From assembly GCA_022823365.1 (NCBI GenBank), contig JAJDXG010000046.1, positions 29,752 to 93,751 of the forward strand: a stretch of DNA of 64,000 nt, written 5' to 3'. Shown in pieces: positions 18,920-26,423 of this stretch. The notes below the pieces were generated by a model. It saw only the letters and a list, made by a program, of their open reading frames with translations. It made no database searches and was not told where the DNA came from. The translations under genes were made by a program, and so were the position numbers. Positions within the stretch are counted from its first letter, which is position 1; each line of letters begins with the position of its first letter. The DNA comes from Gemmatimonadota bacterium. Lineage in GTDB: Bacteria > Gemmatimonadota > Gemmatimonadetes > Longimicrobiales > Gaopeijiaceae.

Positions 18920-19086
18920 ATAGTAAAACCGTTGGAATCGGCGGAAGCGTTCAGGCGCAAGAGTGAGGATGGCGGCGTCGCAGACCGCGACGCCCGAGCT
19001 ACCAAGGCCGTTCCGTGGCCGGTACGTTATCGTAAAGGGGTTCCCGCGCGGCGCGGGCAGTTCCACACCCGAAACCCACGACCCAC

Positions 19087-19170
19087 ATGACCGCGCCCCA
19101 CCTGAACTGGCTCGCCAACTACATCGGGCGCATCGCGGACGACGCTGTCCCCGGTGTCCCATCCGGCTGA
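19087..19170 (+). pseudogene. Possible hsdM N-terminal remnant
   Basis: A 27-codon ORF begins MTAPHLNWLANYIGRIADDA and then ends in a stop. As I recall the family, type I restriction methyltransferase subunits (HsdM) open with an LNWLANYIWGIADDVL-like stretch, so this may be the stub of a deleted modification gene. It is too short to be sure, and no other hsd sequence is visible downstream. Confidence 0.25.
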
Positions 19171-19197
19171 AGACGACATGGCGAAGGAGGCCGTACC

Positions 19198-19425
19198 ATG
19201 ACGAACTGGAACGAGTGCCCGGCCGTTGAACGGACACCGGGCCGGGTTAGCGGAGCCTGGGTCTTTTCGGGCACGCGGATTCCCCTTTTCGCGCTCTACG
19301 AGAACCTTGCCGCGGGCGCCACGGTCGAAGAGTTCGTCGAGTGGTTTCCGGGGGTTGAGGAACGCCAAGTCAGAGCGGTGCTCGAACACGAGGCGCAGAC
19401 GCTGAGAACGGCGTTGGTCCGTTGA
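19198..19425 (+). CDS. DUF433 antitoxin
   Basis: 75 residues with a strong AAGGAGG site 7 bases before ATG. It matches DUF433 (VapB-like/PIN-associated antitoxins): VSGAWVFSGTRIPLFALYEN followed by GATVEEFVEWFPGVEERQV and an ALEHEA-type last helix. DUF433 proteins bind DNA through a winged helix and neutralise a DUF5615 toxin encoded directly after. The stop overlaps the toxin start (TTGA), which ties synthesis of the two together. The pair sits between the XRE gene and the duplicated gene end and may stabilise the insertion. Confidence 0.85.
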   Translation: MTNWNECPAVERTPGRVSGAWVFSGTRIPLFALYENLAAGATVEEFVEWFPGVEERQVRAVLEHEAQTLRTALVR

Positions 19426-19751
19426 AGCTGCTGTTCGATCAGGGCACGCCCGCGCCTTTGCGGCGACAGTTGCCCGGACACTCCGTGGACACGTTGGCGG
19501 AGAAGGGATGGTCGGAGAAGAGCAACGGCGAGTTGCTCGATCTGGCGGAGCAAGAGGGATACGCGGTTCTGGTAACGACCGACCAGAGTCTGCCCTTTCA
19601 ACAGAATCTGGCCCGGTGGCGAATCGGGCTCGTCGTGCTGCTGTCCACGGATTGGTCTCAGATTCGCCTCCGCACCCGCGAGATCGCCAGGGGGATCGAG
19701 GCGGTGCGTCCGGGCCACGCCATCGAAGTACCGATCCCACGTCCCGGGTGA
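19422..19751 (+). CDS. DUF5615 PIN-like toxin
   Basis: 109 residues starting at TTG 19422, overlapping the antitoxin stop. The DUF5615/Mut7-C-like PIN fold is recognised by KLLFDQGTPAPLRRQL at the start, in which the first acidic residue of the nuclease site is Asp6. VDTLAEKGWSEKSNGELLDL, LVTTDQSLPFQQNL (second acidic site) and a final VVLLSTDW-type strand follow. It probably cleaves RNA when the antitoxin is absent. The unusual start codon suggests low yield relative to the antitoxin. Confidence 0.82.
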   Translation: MKLLFDQGTPAPLRRQLPGHSVDTLAEKGWSEKSNGELLDLAEQEGYAVLVTTDQSLPFQQNLARWRIGLVVLLSTDWSQIRLRTREIARGIEAVRPGHAIEVPIPRPG

Positions 19752-19776
19752 GATGACCACGGACACGTCCGAGTGA

Positions 19777-20145
19777 GGCCTTGACTACGGCGCCGCCCTT
19801 CCGACTGCGGGCAGCCTCCTCGTGCAACCGTTGACCACGCTGGATTCGGGAATCGAGAACCTTGACCGGACGCAGAGCTTCGTCCTCAAGGCCATCCTCG
19901 ACCACGCAACCTGGACGGTAGACGAGTACTGTGACGTTGCGCGGACTGCGGGCCCCGAGAGCCTGCACATCCTCCGGTCACTGGAGGAGTTCCGGGTGAT
20001 CGAGAGGGTCGGGGGCGCGGCCGGGGAGAAGCCGGCCGCAGAGAAAGTGGCAGGGGACAGCGCCGCGCGGTCCCGCTATCGCATCCGCCCGCTCATGATC
20101 GGCTCGGTTACGGCCCACCTGAGGTCACGCAACAACCTGCACTAG
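19777..20145 (+). pseudogene. Duplicated C-terminal fragment of the P-loop/MscS-associated protein
   Basis: An open frame without a proper start (first in-frame stop upstream at 19774-19776) encodes the C-terminus of the 1062-residue protein. It begins around GSLLVQPLTTLD and ends HLRSRNNLH, against HLRSSNILH in the intact gene. Thirty-two consecutive residues ending EEFRVIERV are identical to the intact gene, while the linker after them differs. An isolated GTG at 19822 could start a 107-residue product, but no ribosome site is seen. It is best read as a gene-end relic left by insertion or by recombination between paralogues. Confidence 0.75.
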
Positions 20146-20573
20146 CAGTCCATGGATGAATCCGCCCGAGCACCGAGAGCGGCGAGGCGCCGGACTCGCA
20201 GGTTTCCGATGGAGTGATCACGGCAGGATGTCACGAAAGTTCAACCGGGGCTGCACGATCTGCCACCCTTGCCGTCCTCGGCCTGTCGATCCGCCGCGTC
20301 GGAATCGAAGGAGTATTCGGCACGGAGTGGCGGGAAGCCAGCTCCTCCCCCACGTGGCTGTGGAAGCCGCCATTAGGTGCTTTCCGGTTTCTCCTGTTGC
20401 AGTCGAGGATCCGGCCGGCGTAGGCGGCACCTATGCGACGGCGGAGTCCCCATGGCGTGACTTGTGCGAGATGGAGGCCGAGCGATCTGCTCCGCTCCCG
20501 AGGAATAAATCGAGGCCGACGACGGTATATCGGAAGCTAAGTCCGCGACCCTCGTAACCAAGCGGTTCCTCTC
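20146..20573. other. Gene-poor stretch right of the duplication
   Basis: 428 bases with no convincing gene on either strand; short frames here have no recognisable features. It contains the second copy of GGGCTGCACGATCTGC (20248-20263), 103 bases after the relic's stop compared with 19 bases in the left copy. This suggests the homology continues past the stop with an insertion of about 80 bases. Confidence 0.5.
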
Positions 20574-21671
20574 TCAAGCAAAGATGGCTAGGTTGTCCGA
20601 TTCGATTTCGGCTCGGCGCGCCAGCATGTCGTATGGCAAGACCTCCATCCTGTGGAGCGTCAGGTTCAGTTGGTCCAGAATCGTAGCGGCTTCCGGAGTT
20701 GGCAGTGAGGATCTGAGTCCTATGATGATCGTTACACGGGGGTTCCTTACCTGCTCGACGCCGTACTGAGCCTTCATGGTGCTGTCAGGTGTGATAGCCA
20801 GCCATTCCCGGTACAGGTGAGCCTGCGCAAGGGCTTGCCCGAGTTCCGACGACAGAGAGTAGGAGCTGGGGTGCGTCGGGTCTCCCCCGAGGAATCGAAT
20901 GATCTTGCAGTCCGGACGCTTGAGTTCAAGCAGATCGTGATATCCGTCGTGACGCCGAACCATGAAGTCGACTTTGCCTCGCGGGATTTTATGCGCGGGC
21001 AGCACTTGGGCGTACCTGAACCCCAGCAGGAAAGGCTTTCCCTCGATGTACTTCTGGAGTTCAGGTTCCGTGACGTCCGCGCGCAACAGCTCCCGGAATT
21101 CGCGCGCAGCATTCCGGAGGTCCTCGATTCGTACCGAGAGGCGTTTGGACATTGCGCCAGACGCCGCTTCCCGTCCCTGCGACGTACTGGTCAGTTCGTC
21201 GGCCAGCTTCTCGATTACCCCTGCTTCTGCGTCCTTCATGATTCGCTTGATGAGATCTAGAATGGCGTCTTCTCTGACCATATCTTGGGAGCGAAGAGGC
21301 TCGTGGCCTTCGGGAGGAAACGCCATCTGTAGAATCGCGAGTGCGTCTTCCAGAACCGCGATCCGTTCGGTGTTGCGCTCGGCCCATCTTACCAATCTCT
21401 CCGTCGTAATTGAGGTTGCCAGAACCTCGTCCAGTTGATGGTCGTCGGTAACGCGCTTGAGAGCCCGGCGCGCAGCAGTGACGGCGTTGAGCCCGGAATC
21501 GTCGGCAAAGTAGCCTAACGCCCTCTTGGTGGGCTTGTATTCCTGATACCTCTGAATCTGAGTGACCACGATATAGTGCTTGTCCTCGGTGAGGAGTGGC
21601 CCCTCGTCTACATCGTCCTGGACGGTTAGGAGCAGAACAGGCTTTTTCCCTGCCGGACATCCATCCTTCAC
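20574..21671 (-). CDS. sduA: Shedu anti-phage nuclease SduA (DUF4263)
   Basis: 365 residues from GTG 21671, the only start in this frame. The C-terminal half is the Shedu PD-(D/E)XK nuclease domain: VDFMV with Asp235, LLELKRP with Glu249 and Lys251, and the helix ELGQALAQAHLYREWL. The N-terminal 200 residues are helical, with a Ser/Thr-strand start (LLLTVQDD) typical of the variable sensor part. A well-spaced AGGAGG (21671-21676) actually precedes an ATG at 21664 in another frame, which is closed by a stop after 12 codons. One extra base in the A5 run at 21643-21647 would restore MDVRQGKKPVLLL. The true 5' end is therefore uncertain and may carry a frameshift. Confidence 0.85.
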   Translation of the reverse strand: MKDGCPAGKKPVLLLTVQDDVDEGPLLTEDKHYIVVTQIQRYQEYKPTKRALGYFADDSGLNAVTAARRALKRVTDDHQLDEVLATSITTERLVRWAERNTERIAVLEDALAILQMAFPPEGHEPLRSQDMVREDAILDLIKRIMKDAEAGVIEKLADELTSTSQGREAASGAMSKRLSVRIEDLRNAAREFRELLRADVTEPELQKYIEGKPFLLGFRYAQVLPAHKIPRGKVDFMVRRHDGYHDLLELKRPDCKIIRFLGGDPTHPSSYSLSSELGQALAQAHLYREWLAITPDSTMKAQYGVEQVRNPRVTIIIGLRSSLPTPEAATILDQLNLTLHRMEVLPYDMLARRAEIESDNLAIFA

Positions 21672-21674
21672 CTC

Positions 21675-21854
21675 CTACGCCAAACTCTTGCCCCTGCGAA
21701 ACGCCGTACGATTGTGCCCGATCACATGACGCCACTCGAAATCGAAGTATACGCTTATCCCACCGAGCAGCATTGGGGCGCCAGTTCTCTCCTGCAGCGC
21801 TGGTTGCCAGTTCTCCTTGATGTCCGCCAGCGTGCGGTATTCTTCCCGGTTCAT
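21675..21854 (-). CDS. Small hypothetical protein upstream of Shedu
   Basis: 59 residues from ATG 21854 with AGGAG 8 bases upstream. The sequence starts MNREEYRTLADIKENWQPAL and ends FRRGKSLA; no family recognised. It is acidic then basic, with a central GISVYFDFEWRHV stretch. It lies directly before sduA on the same strand, and its stop is inside the sduA ribosome site, so translation of the nuclease probably depends on it. It could be a Shedu accessory protein or a leader peptide. Confidence 0.5.
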   Translation of the reverse strand: MNREEYRTLADIKENWQPALQERTGAPMLLGGISVYFDFEWRHVIGHNRTAFRRGKSLA

Positions 21855-22430
21855 TCGCGGACTCCTATCTCCCAGTGATTTCGCAAAGGAGCCCGACAGT
21901 AACGTCATGCGGATCCGGGCCGCAAGCTCGGTCCCGCTCTGTCACCACCTAGAGGGATCCCGCATAGAGACTCGCGGAGCAGGCTCACGGTAATCGTGTA
22001 GGTGCGGATCCATGTGCTCGATGACCCGTGCATCGTCGTCAATCCTCGCATCGCTAGTCGCGCGGTTGGAGAGCAGTCCGATCAGGTGCCCGTCGGCGTC
22101 CTCCACTCGGAGATGGTCGAAGATCGGATCGCGGTTCCGCGTCCGGACTTCAGACACGCGATTGCTCGCGCTACATAGCCTGAGTTTGGGGCGTGGAATG
22201 GCGATTTGTCCGGTCGTGGAACGGGCGTGAACGTCCCTCGAACCCTGCACTCTGCCGCCTTGTATCGGGCTTTCCGGCACGCATCTTGTACGCTCCCGTG
22301 AGGGAGGAATCGACTGGAGCGTCCTTTGCTCGAAGCACCTGTCTCGGCTCCGGAGCGTCTCAGGACGGCTCCGGTGTGCATCGTTCGGCGACGCTTAGAC
22401 GGCTGTCCGGGCGTGGTCTCAAGCGACCAC
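21855..22430. other. Gap between Shedu pair and helicase operon
   Basis: 576 bases between the small Shedu-upstream gene and the second FYVNE-protein gene. Apart from the uncertain 112-residue frame described separately, I see no gene, repeat or terminator. The sequence is mixed in composition and may include decayed coding DNA. Confidence 0.4.
21942..22280 (-). CDS. Uncertain small ORF in the defence island
   Basis: 112 residues at most, unrecognised. The second half (from about FDHLRVEDADGHLIGLL onward) has strong GC bias at third codon positions and a protein-like composition, whereas the first 40 residues look less convincing. A later start is likely. It lies between the helicase operon and the Shedu genes on the same strand. 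It may be a real short gene or the tail of a decayed one. Confidence 0.3.
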   Translation of the reverse strand: MPESPIQGGRVQGSRDVHARSTTGQIAIPRPKLRLCSASNRVSEVRTRNRDPIFDHLRVEDADGHLIGLLSNRATSDARIDDDARVIEHMDPHLHDYREPAPRVSMRDPSRW

Positions 22431-23162
22431 CTAACCCCAACTGGGATACCACTCGTTGACGTGATCCCACAGGCAACCCACGAACCGATAGTTCCAGTCC
22501 GTCGGCGCCGGACCGTTGCGATAGGGGGTCCAAACCGAGCCCGCCTCAGTGACATAGAACCGACCTCCAAGTCCACCCTTTGCCGCCCAGATTGCGTCTG
22601 CCAACCGCTCATAGGTGCGCGTGTGAGTGTCGAGGTACTCGCGGTGACGGACTCTGACGAATTCGTCCTCGTTCTGGAGGACCGTGGGCCGGTAAATGCG
22701 AAGGCCTCTTCGTCCTCGCCGAACGTCCAGCCAATACGGTATCCCACAGCGAGGGCCGCCCCAGTCGTCGCTAGGGGCCAACCGCCCCTTCGGCCGGTGC
22801 GGGGGGCGATTATCCCACACCCCATCGAAGAGTCCGAACCGGAATCGGCATCGTGGGAACTCGCCGACGTAACGCAGTTCGACGTGTTCGTCGGACCAGA
22901 TCGGCTTAAGGACCTGGTTGTACTCGTTGAAGTAGAAGGATCCACCTCGCCGCCCGTGGTGTTGCAGGGCTACCCGATTCACCGCGGCTACGAGCTGCGG
23001 ACACTGGAGAACGGTCGGCACCCATGCGGACGCCAGTTCATGGACTGGCCGATACCATACCATCACCGTCCACCGGTTCCGGTGCCGCTTCACATGATAC
23101 TTCCGGTCTTGCCCGGGCAGGGAGACACCATACCCCTTCCAGAGATCACCCTCGCGGAGCAT
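22431..23162 (-). CDS. Paralogous FYVNE-type protein B of a helicase operon
   Basis: 243 residues from ATG 23162; a longer frame to 23315 would overlap the upstream gene deeply. It is clearly related to its upstream neighbour. A first block GGSFYFNEYNQVLKPI (73-88) is followed by YVGEFPRCRFRF (98-109), then DDWGGPRCGIPYWLDV (about 132-147) and a second glycine/aromatic hairpin GGRFYVTEAGSVWTPY (199-214). No family is recognised. The repeated G-G-x-F-Y-x-N/T-E strands suggest two related beta-rich modules. It overlaps the preceding gene by 17 bases and is the third gene of a coupled unit led by an SF2 helicase. Confidence 0.65.
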   Translation of the reverse strand: MLREGDLWKGYGVSLPGQDRKYHVKRHRNRWTVMVWYRPVHELASAWVPTVLQCPQLVAAVNRVALQHHGRRGGSFYFNEYNQVLKPIWSDEHVELRYVGEFPRCRFRFGLFDGVWDNRPPHRPKGRLAPSDDWGGPRCGIPYWLDVRRGRRGLRIYRPTVLQNEDEFVRVRHREYLDTHTRTYERLADAIWAAKGGLGGRFYVTEAGSVWTPYRNGPAPTDWNYRFVGCLWDHVNEWYPSWG

Positions 23163-23826
23163 CGGGTTCGTGCTTTTCGAACCAAGGATCCGATTCGACA
23201 TCGACTCGGCCGACGAAAACCGGCATCTGCGCTCCTTCCGTCCGAGGCAGGAAGGCGAGCCCGTGCTCATTGACGTAGAATCGGCCCGCCCGGCGGCCGG
23301 GACGCGCGCGGGCAAACGCGCTCAGGAGACTGGCGGCCGGATGATCAAGAGTCTGCGTCTCGTAAACTGCCGCAAAGTCCTCCCATGAGATGGTCTCGCG
23401 AGAGATCGTTCCGACCGAGAGGTCGTACTTGTACCTCATCCCGACCTCCTGATGCTTCCACTCGTCTCCAGGGCGGAGGCCGTCGCTCGAGGCGTTGTCG
23501 AAGACCCGGCCGCGGAACGAGAACCGAAAACGCAGGTCGGGGAACTCTCCGAGATACAGGACTTCGCGGAACCCCTCCTCTCCCAGCACGGGTTTGAGCA
23601 CTTGCTTCCATTCATTGACGAAGAACGGACCTCCGTCGGGAATTCGTGACTCGATCTCTGGATGGGGGACACGGGAGAAGAGAGTGACTTCGGCGTCCCG
23701 CTCCCGATCCGGGATCACGCACGCGACACGCCGACCCAGCTTTGGGTGGTATCGCACGGCGTACTTGTGGGCCCGGATCGTAGCGGGGGCGTATCCCAGC
23801 CACTCCGGTGTTCGATCATCTGCCAT
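23146..23826 (-). CDS. Paralogous FYVNE-type protein A of a helicase operon
   Basis: 226 residues. Its ATG (23826) lies inside the 3' end of the helicase gene, an 11-base overlap. Blocks shared with the downstream paralogue, in the same order, are GGPFFVNEWKQVLKPV (65-80), YLGEFPDLRFRF (91-102), DEWKHQEVGMRYKYDL (121-136) and AGRFYVNEHGLAFLP (180-194). The N-terminal 60 residues (IRAHKYAVRYHPKLGRRV) differ. I recognise no known domain. The tandem paralogues may form a heterodimer or substrate-recognition pair for the helicase. Confidence 0.68.
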   Translation of the reverse strand: MADDRTPEWLGYAPATIRAHKYAVRYHPKLGRRVACVIPDRERDAEVTLFSRVPHPEIESRIPDGGPFFVNEWKQVLKPVLGEEGFREVLYLGEFPDLRFRFSFRGRVFDNASSDGLRPGDEWKHQEVGMRYKYDLSVGTISRETISWEDFAAVYETQTLDHPAASLLSAFARARPGRRAGRFYVNEHGLAFLPRTEGAQMPVFVGRVDVESDPWFEKHEPDAPRG

Positions 23827-25978
23827 GTAAGAGTTCCTTTCTCAAGTCGTCGAACGATTCCTTCCCCAAGGGCCATCCATCTTCTTCGCCCAGCCTCCCA
23901 AGCCGGCACTCCCGCCCGCTCACGCGCACGAGCACGCCCCTGCCGCGTGTCAACTCGACCTTGTGAATGGGCCCAACCTCGCCCTGCCGAACCCCCCGGA
24001 CAAGCGCCAGAATCCGCCGAGCGGCCGGGGAACGCATGTCGTGTTTGTTCCCAGCACCACTGGCGACCACGACGCTTCCCCCGTGTCGCGCAGATACCTT
24101 GAGCGGGATTCGCTCCTGTGGCCGATGCCACTCAATGGGTTGCGAAAGACGGCCGCCGTAGAATACCTGCCAGCGGCCTTCGGCGTTGCGTGAGGGAACA
24201 AGCACGTGATTGCGGCGGGGTGTTACCCGGATCAACCCACCGCCTGGCCGAATCTGCCGGATAGCTTCGACAACAGCGGCGGGGATCGCGCCGATGTCTC
24301 GCGTGCCGTACCCGCCCGCCCTCAGGTTGCGATAGACGTTCCCCTGAGTGTCGATGGACAGTTCATGCCCCTCGTCCTTGCCCGGATACGGCTCTCCGAC
24401 CTCCAACCGATCCTCGACAAGGTCTGAATCGGAGGGGAGGGGCTTGTGCGGAGGACCGTCCTGCGCCTCCCACTGCTTGGGGCCTAGCCACCTTCGGTAC
24501 TCGACGCTTCCAACGCCCAGAATCTGCTCGAAGTTCATGCGCCGGAAGATATGCTCGTCGACCGACTCACCAACGTACAGGTTGTAGATTCGTGACGTTT
24601 CCTTACCGGCATATCGTCGCATCACCCGGCCGAGAGATTGTATTTTCTGGCGCGGAGAGGTGGAGGCCGCGACGATCACGCCAATATCCGTCGCCGGGGC
24701 GTTGACGCCTTCGATCAGCGCCTTGACCGAGAGCAGGATCGGCGCGGTGCCGCGAAGGTACAGCGCGAGCGAGCGCTCGCGCTGCGACTCGGTAATACCT
24801 GTATGATCCAGGACGACCGACCTTCCGTCGCGAACGAGGCCCTCGAACAGTCGGTTGACCTCCGAAATCCGCTCGTGGAACGCCATGATCCGGACATCAC
24901 CGGCACTGCATTCCTCGTCGAGGATGGTAACGAAACACCTCCGTCTATTCTTGGCCCGGTAAAGGATCTCCTTTCGCTCGTTCGTGAGCGCTTCGTACCG
25001 TGCTGCGAGCTTCCTTGCCTTCGACCTTCCTCGGGCAAGGGACTTGATGAGCCGAAACTCGTTCGGCACCCCTGAGCGTCCCTTGATGTATGCTGGCTCT
25101 TGGCGTAGACGGTCGCGTACATGTTTCAGTTCCCGACTGAGCCTGTCGTATGTTCGGCGCTCCCCGCGCGTCAGGCGTACAGCTACGTGGATCAACTCGA
25201 ACGGAGGGACAATCCCCTCTTCGAGCGCCTGTCGGAAGGTGAGTTCGTAGATGATCGAGCCAAGCTCCTCGTTGATCACGTCGGACACGTCGTGGCTCGA
25301 CACCGCGCCGCTCGCCTGTCTTCCTACATCCCGCTCGGGCGTCGCGGAAAGACCTAGGCAGAAACGGCGTGGGACCTCGAAGATCTTCCTGTTCTCCGCT
25401 GATCCGGCACGGTGACACTCGTCAACGACCAGGAAGTGGGTGGACCGAAGCTCCTTGCTGCGGAGAGGGCGACCGAGCGCGGTCCGGGCAGAGTTCACGA
25501 CATAGATCATGACGCGCCGGCCCTCGCGGAAACTGTCCTTATGCTCCCCACTCCGCCGACCGACCCATGCCGTTGGGAGGCCGAGAGTGCAGGTGAGTTC
25601 ATGATACCACTGATCGAGTAACACGCGTGTGGGAACCACGATGCTCGCCCGAACGGCTTGGTCCTCTCGGAATAGCCGCTCAAGGCACATCAGCGCGAGC
25701 ATCGTCTTACCGGCGCCGGTCACCACCTTGACGACGCCTCGCCGCCCGTTCCGTTCCCATGCTTCGAGGGCGTCGGCTTGCCAGGGATAGGGCGGCGTTT
25801 TCTTGGGGATACCCCACGACCCGGACAGCACCTGGTCTCCAGATGCCCGATCATCCGAGCCAGGCGCCTCAGGGGAAACCAGAATCCGCCGTAGAAGGTC
25901 GAGCTGGTGCCAATGCAACTCATCGGCCTGAGTGAAGGCTGGATGCTTCGGTCCTACCTTGGCCTCGGTGTCTTCCAC
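23816..25978 (-). CDS. SF2 DEAD/DEAH-type helicase, probable defence helicase
   Basis: 720 residues from GTG 25978; no clear ribosome site, so a nearby alternative start is possible. Superfamily 2 motifs are complete: a Q-motif-like PPYPWQADALEAW, Walker A VVTGAGKT (86-92), ASIVVPTRVLLDQW, Walker B LVVDECHRAGS (183-193), LGLSATPERD (208-217), VKALIEGVNAPATDIG, and motif VI SLGRVMRRYAG. The organisation resembles RadD/XPB-type helicases. About 200 C-terminal residues are unusual: RNHVLVPSRN, WQVFYGGRLSQPIEW and GRGVLVRVSG recall the beta-hairpin modules of the two following proteins. It leads the coupled operon and likely remodels DNA. Confidence 0.85.
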   Translation of the reverse strand: MEDTEAKVGPKHPAFTQADELHWHQLDLLRRILVSPEAPGSDDRASGDQVLSGSWGIPKKTPPYPWQADALEAWERNGRRGVVKVVTGAGKTMLALMCLERLFREDQAVRASIVVPTRVLLDQWYHELTCTLGLPTAWVGRRSGEHKDSFREGRRVMIYVVNSARTALGRPLRSKELRSTHFLVVDECHRAGSAENRKIFEVPRRFCLGLSATPERDVGRQASGAVSSHDVSDVINEELGSIIYELTFRQALEEGIVPPFELIHVAVRLTRGERRTYDRLSRELKHVRDRLRQEPAYIKGRSGVPNEFRLIKSLARGRSKARKLAARYEALTNERKEILYRAKNRRRCFVTILDEECSAGDVRIMAFHERISEVNRLFEGLVRDGRSVVLDHTGITESQRERSLALYLRGTAPILLSVKALIEGVNAPATDIGVIVAASTSPRQKIQSLGRVMRRYAGKETSRIYNLYVGESVDEHIFRRMNFEQILGVGSVEYRRWLGPKQWEAQDGPPHKPLPSDSDLVEDRLEVGEPYPGKDEGHELSIDTQGNVYRNLRAGGYGTRDIGAIPAAVVEAIRQIRPGGGLIRVTPRRNHVLVPSRNAEGRWQVFYGGRLSQPIEWHRPQERIPLKVSARHGGSVVVASGAGNKHDMRSPAARRILALVRGVRQGEVGPIHKVELTRGRGVLVRVSGRECRLGRLGEEDGWPLGKESFDDLRKELLHGR

Positions 25979-26423
25979 GTTGTTGCCACCCGACTCAACA
26001 GTGTCTTATGTAGGTCGCCTGCCGTCCCAACCGGTCGTAGCGCCCGCCACATCCACAGGCACGCCGCCTGTTCAGCCTGCTGGTACCCTGACACAATCGG
26101 TAACCCAACAGCGGACAGCCCACAAGCTACCCCGAGGGCGACGCGGTCGGCCGCTAACGAAACCGGACCGGCGCGAGCGACTGGAACGAGATTTCGGTTG
26201 GGGAGTCACAAAGTGGACGGTCGGAAGACTGCGCGAACGCCGCTGGAGCGTAGGTCTCCAGGGGTTCGAAGGGGCGGAGTCCCTCGCCAGCTCAGCGGAC
26301 GCCCTCGAAGCGGACGCCGAAGATACCGGGGCGGATGGTGCCCGGCACGTGGTCCGCGCCGGCGGGGTTGGCCGCGTCGGCGGCCGACCGCCGCATCCGG
26401 CGCAGCCCGACCTGGACGGGCTG
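25979..26423. other. Right edge of the accessory island, no gene seen
   Basis: 445 bases between the helicase start and the end of the second RND gene. Long frames reading through here on the plus strand are extensions of antisense shadows. The left part should hold the helicase promoter, but I could not pick a clear -35/-10 pair. Composition shifts back to the high GC of the core genome towards 26300. Confidence 0.45.
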
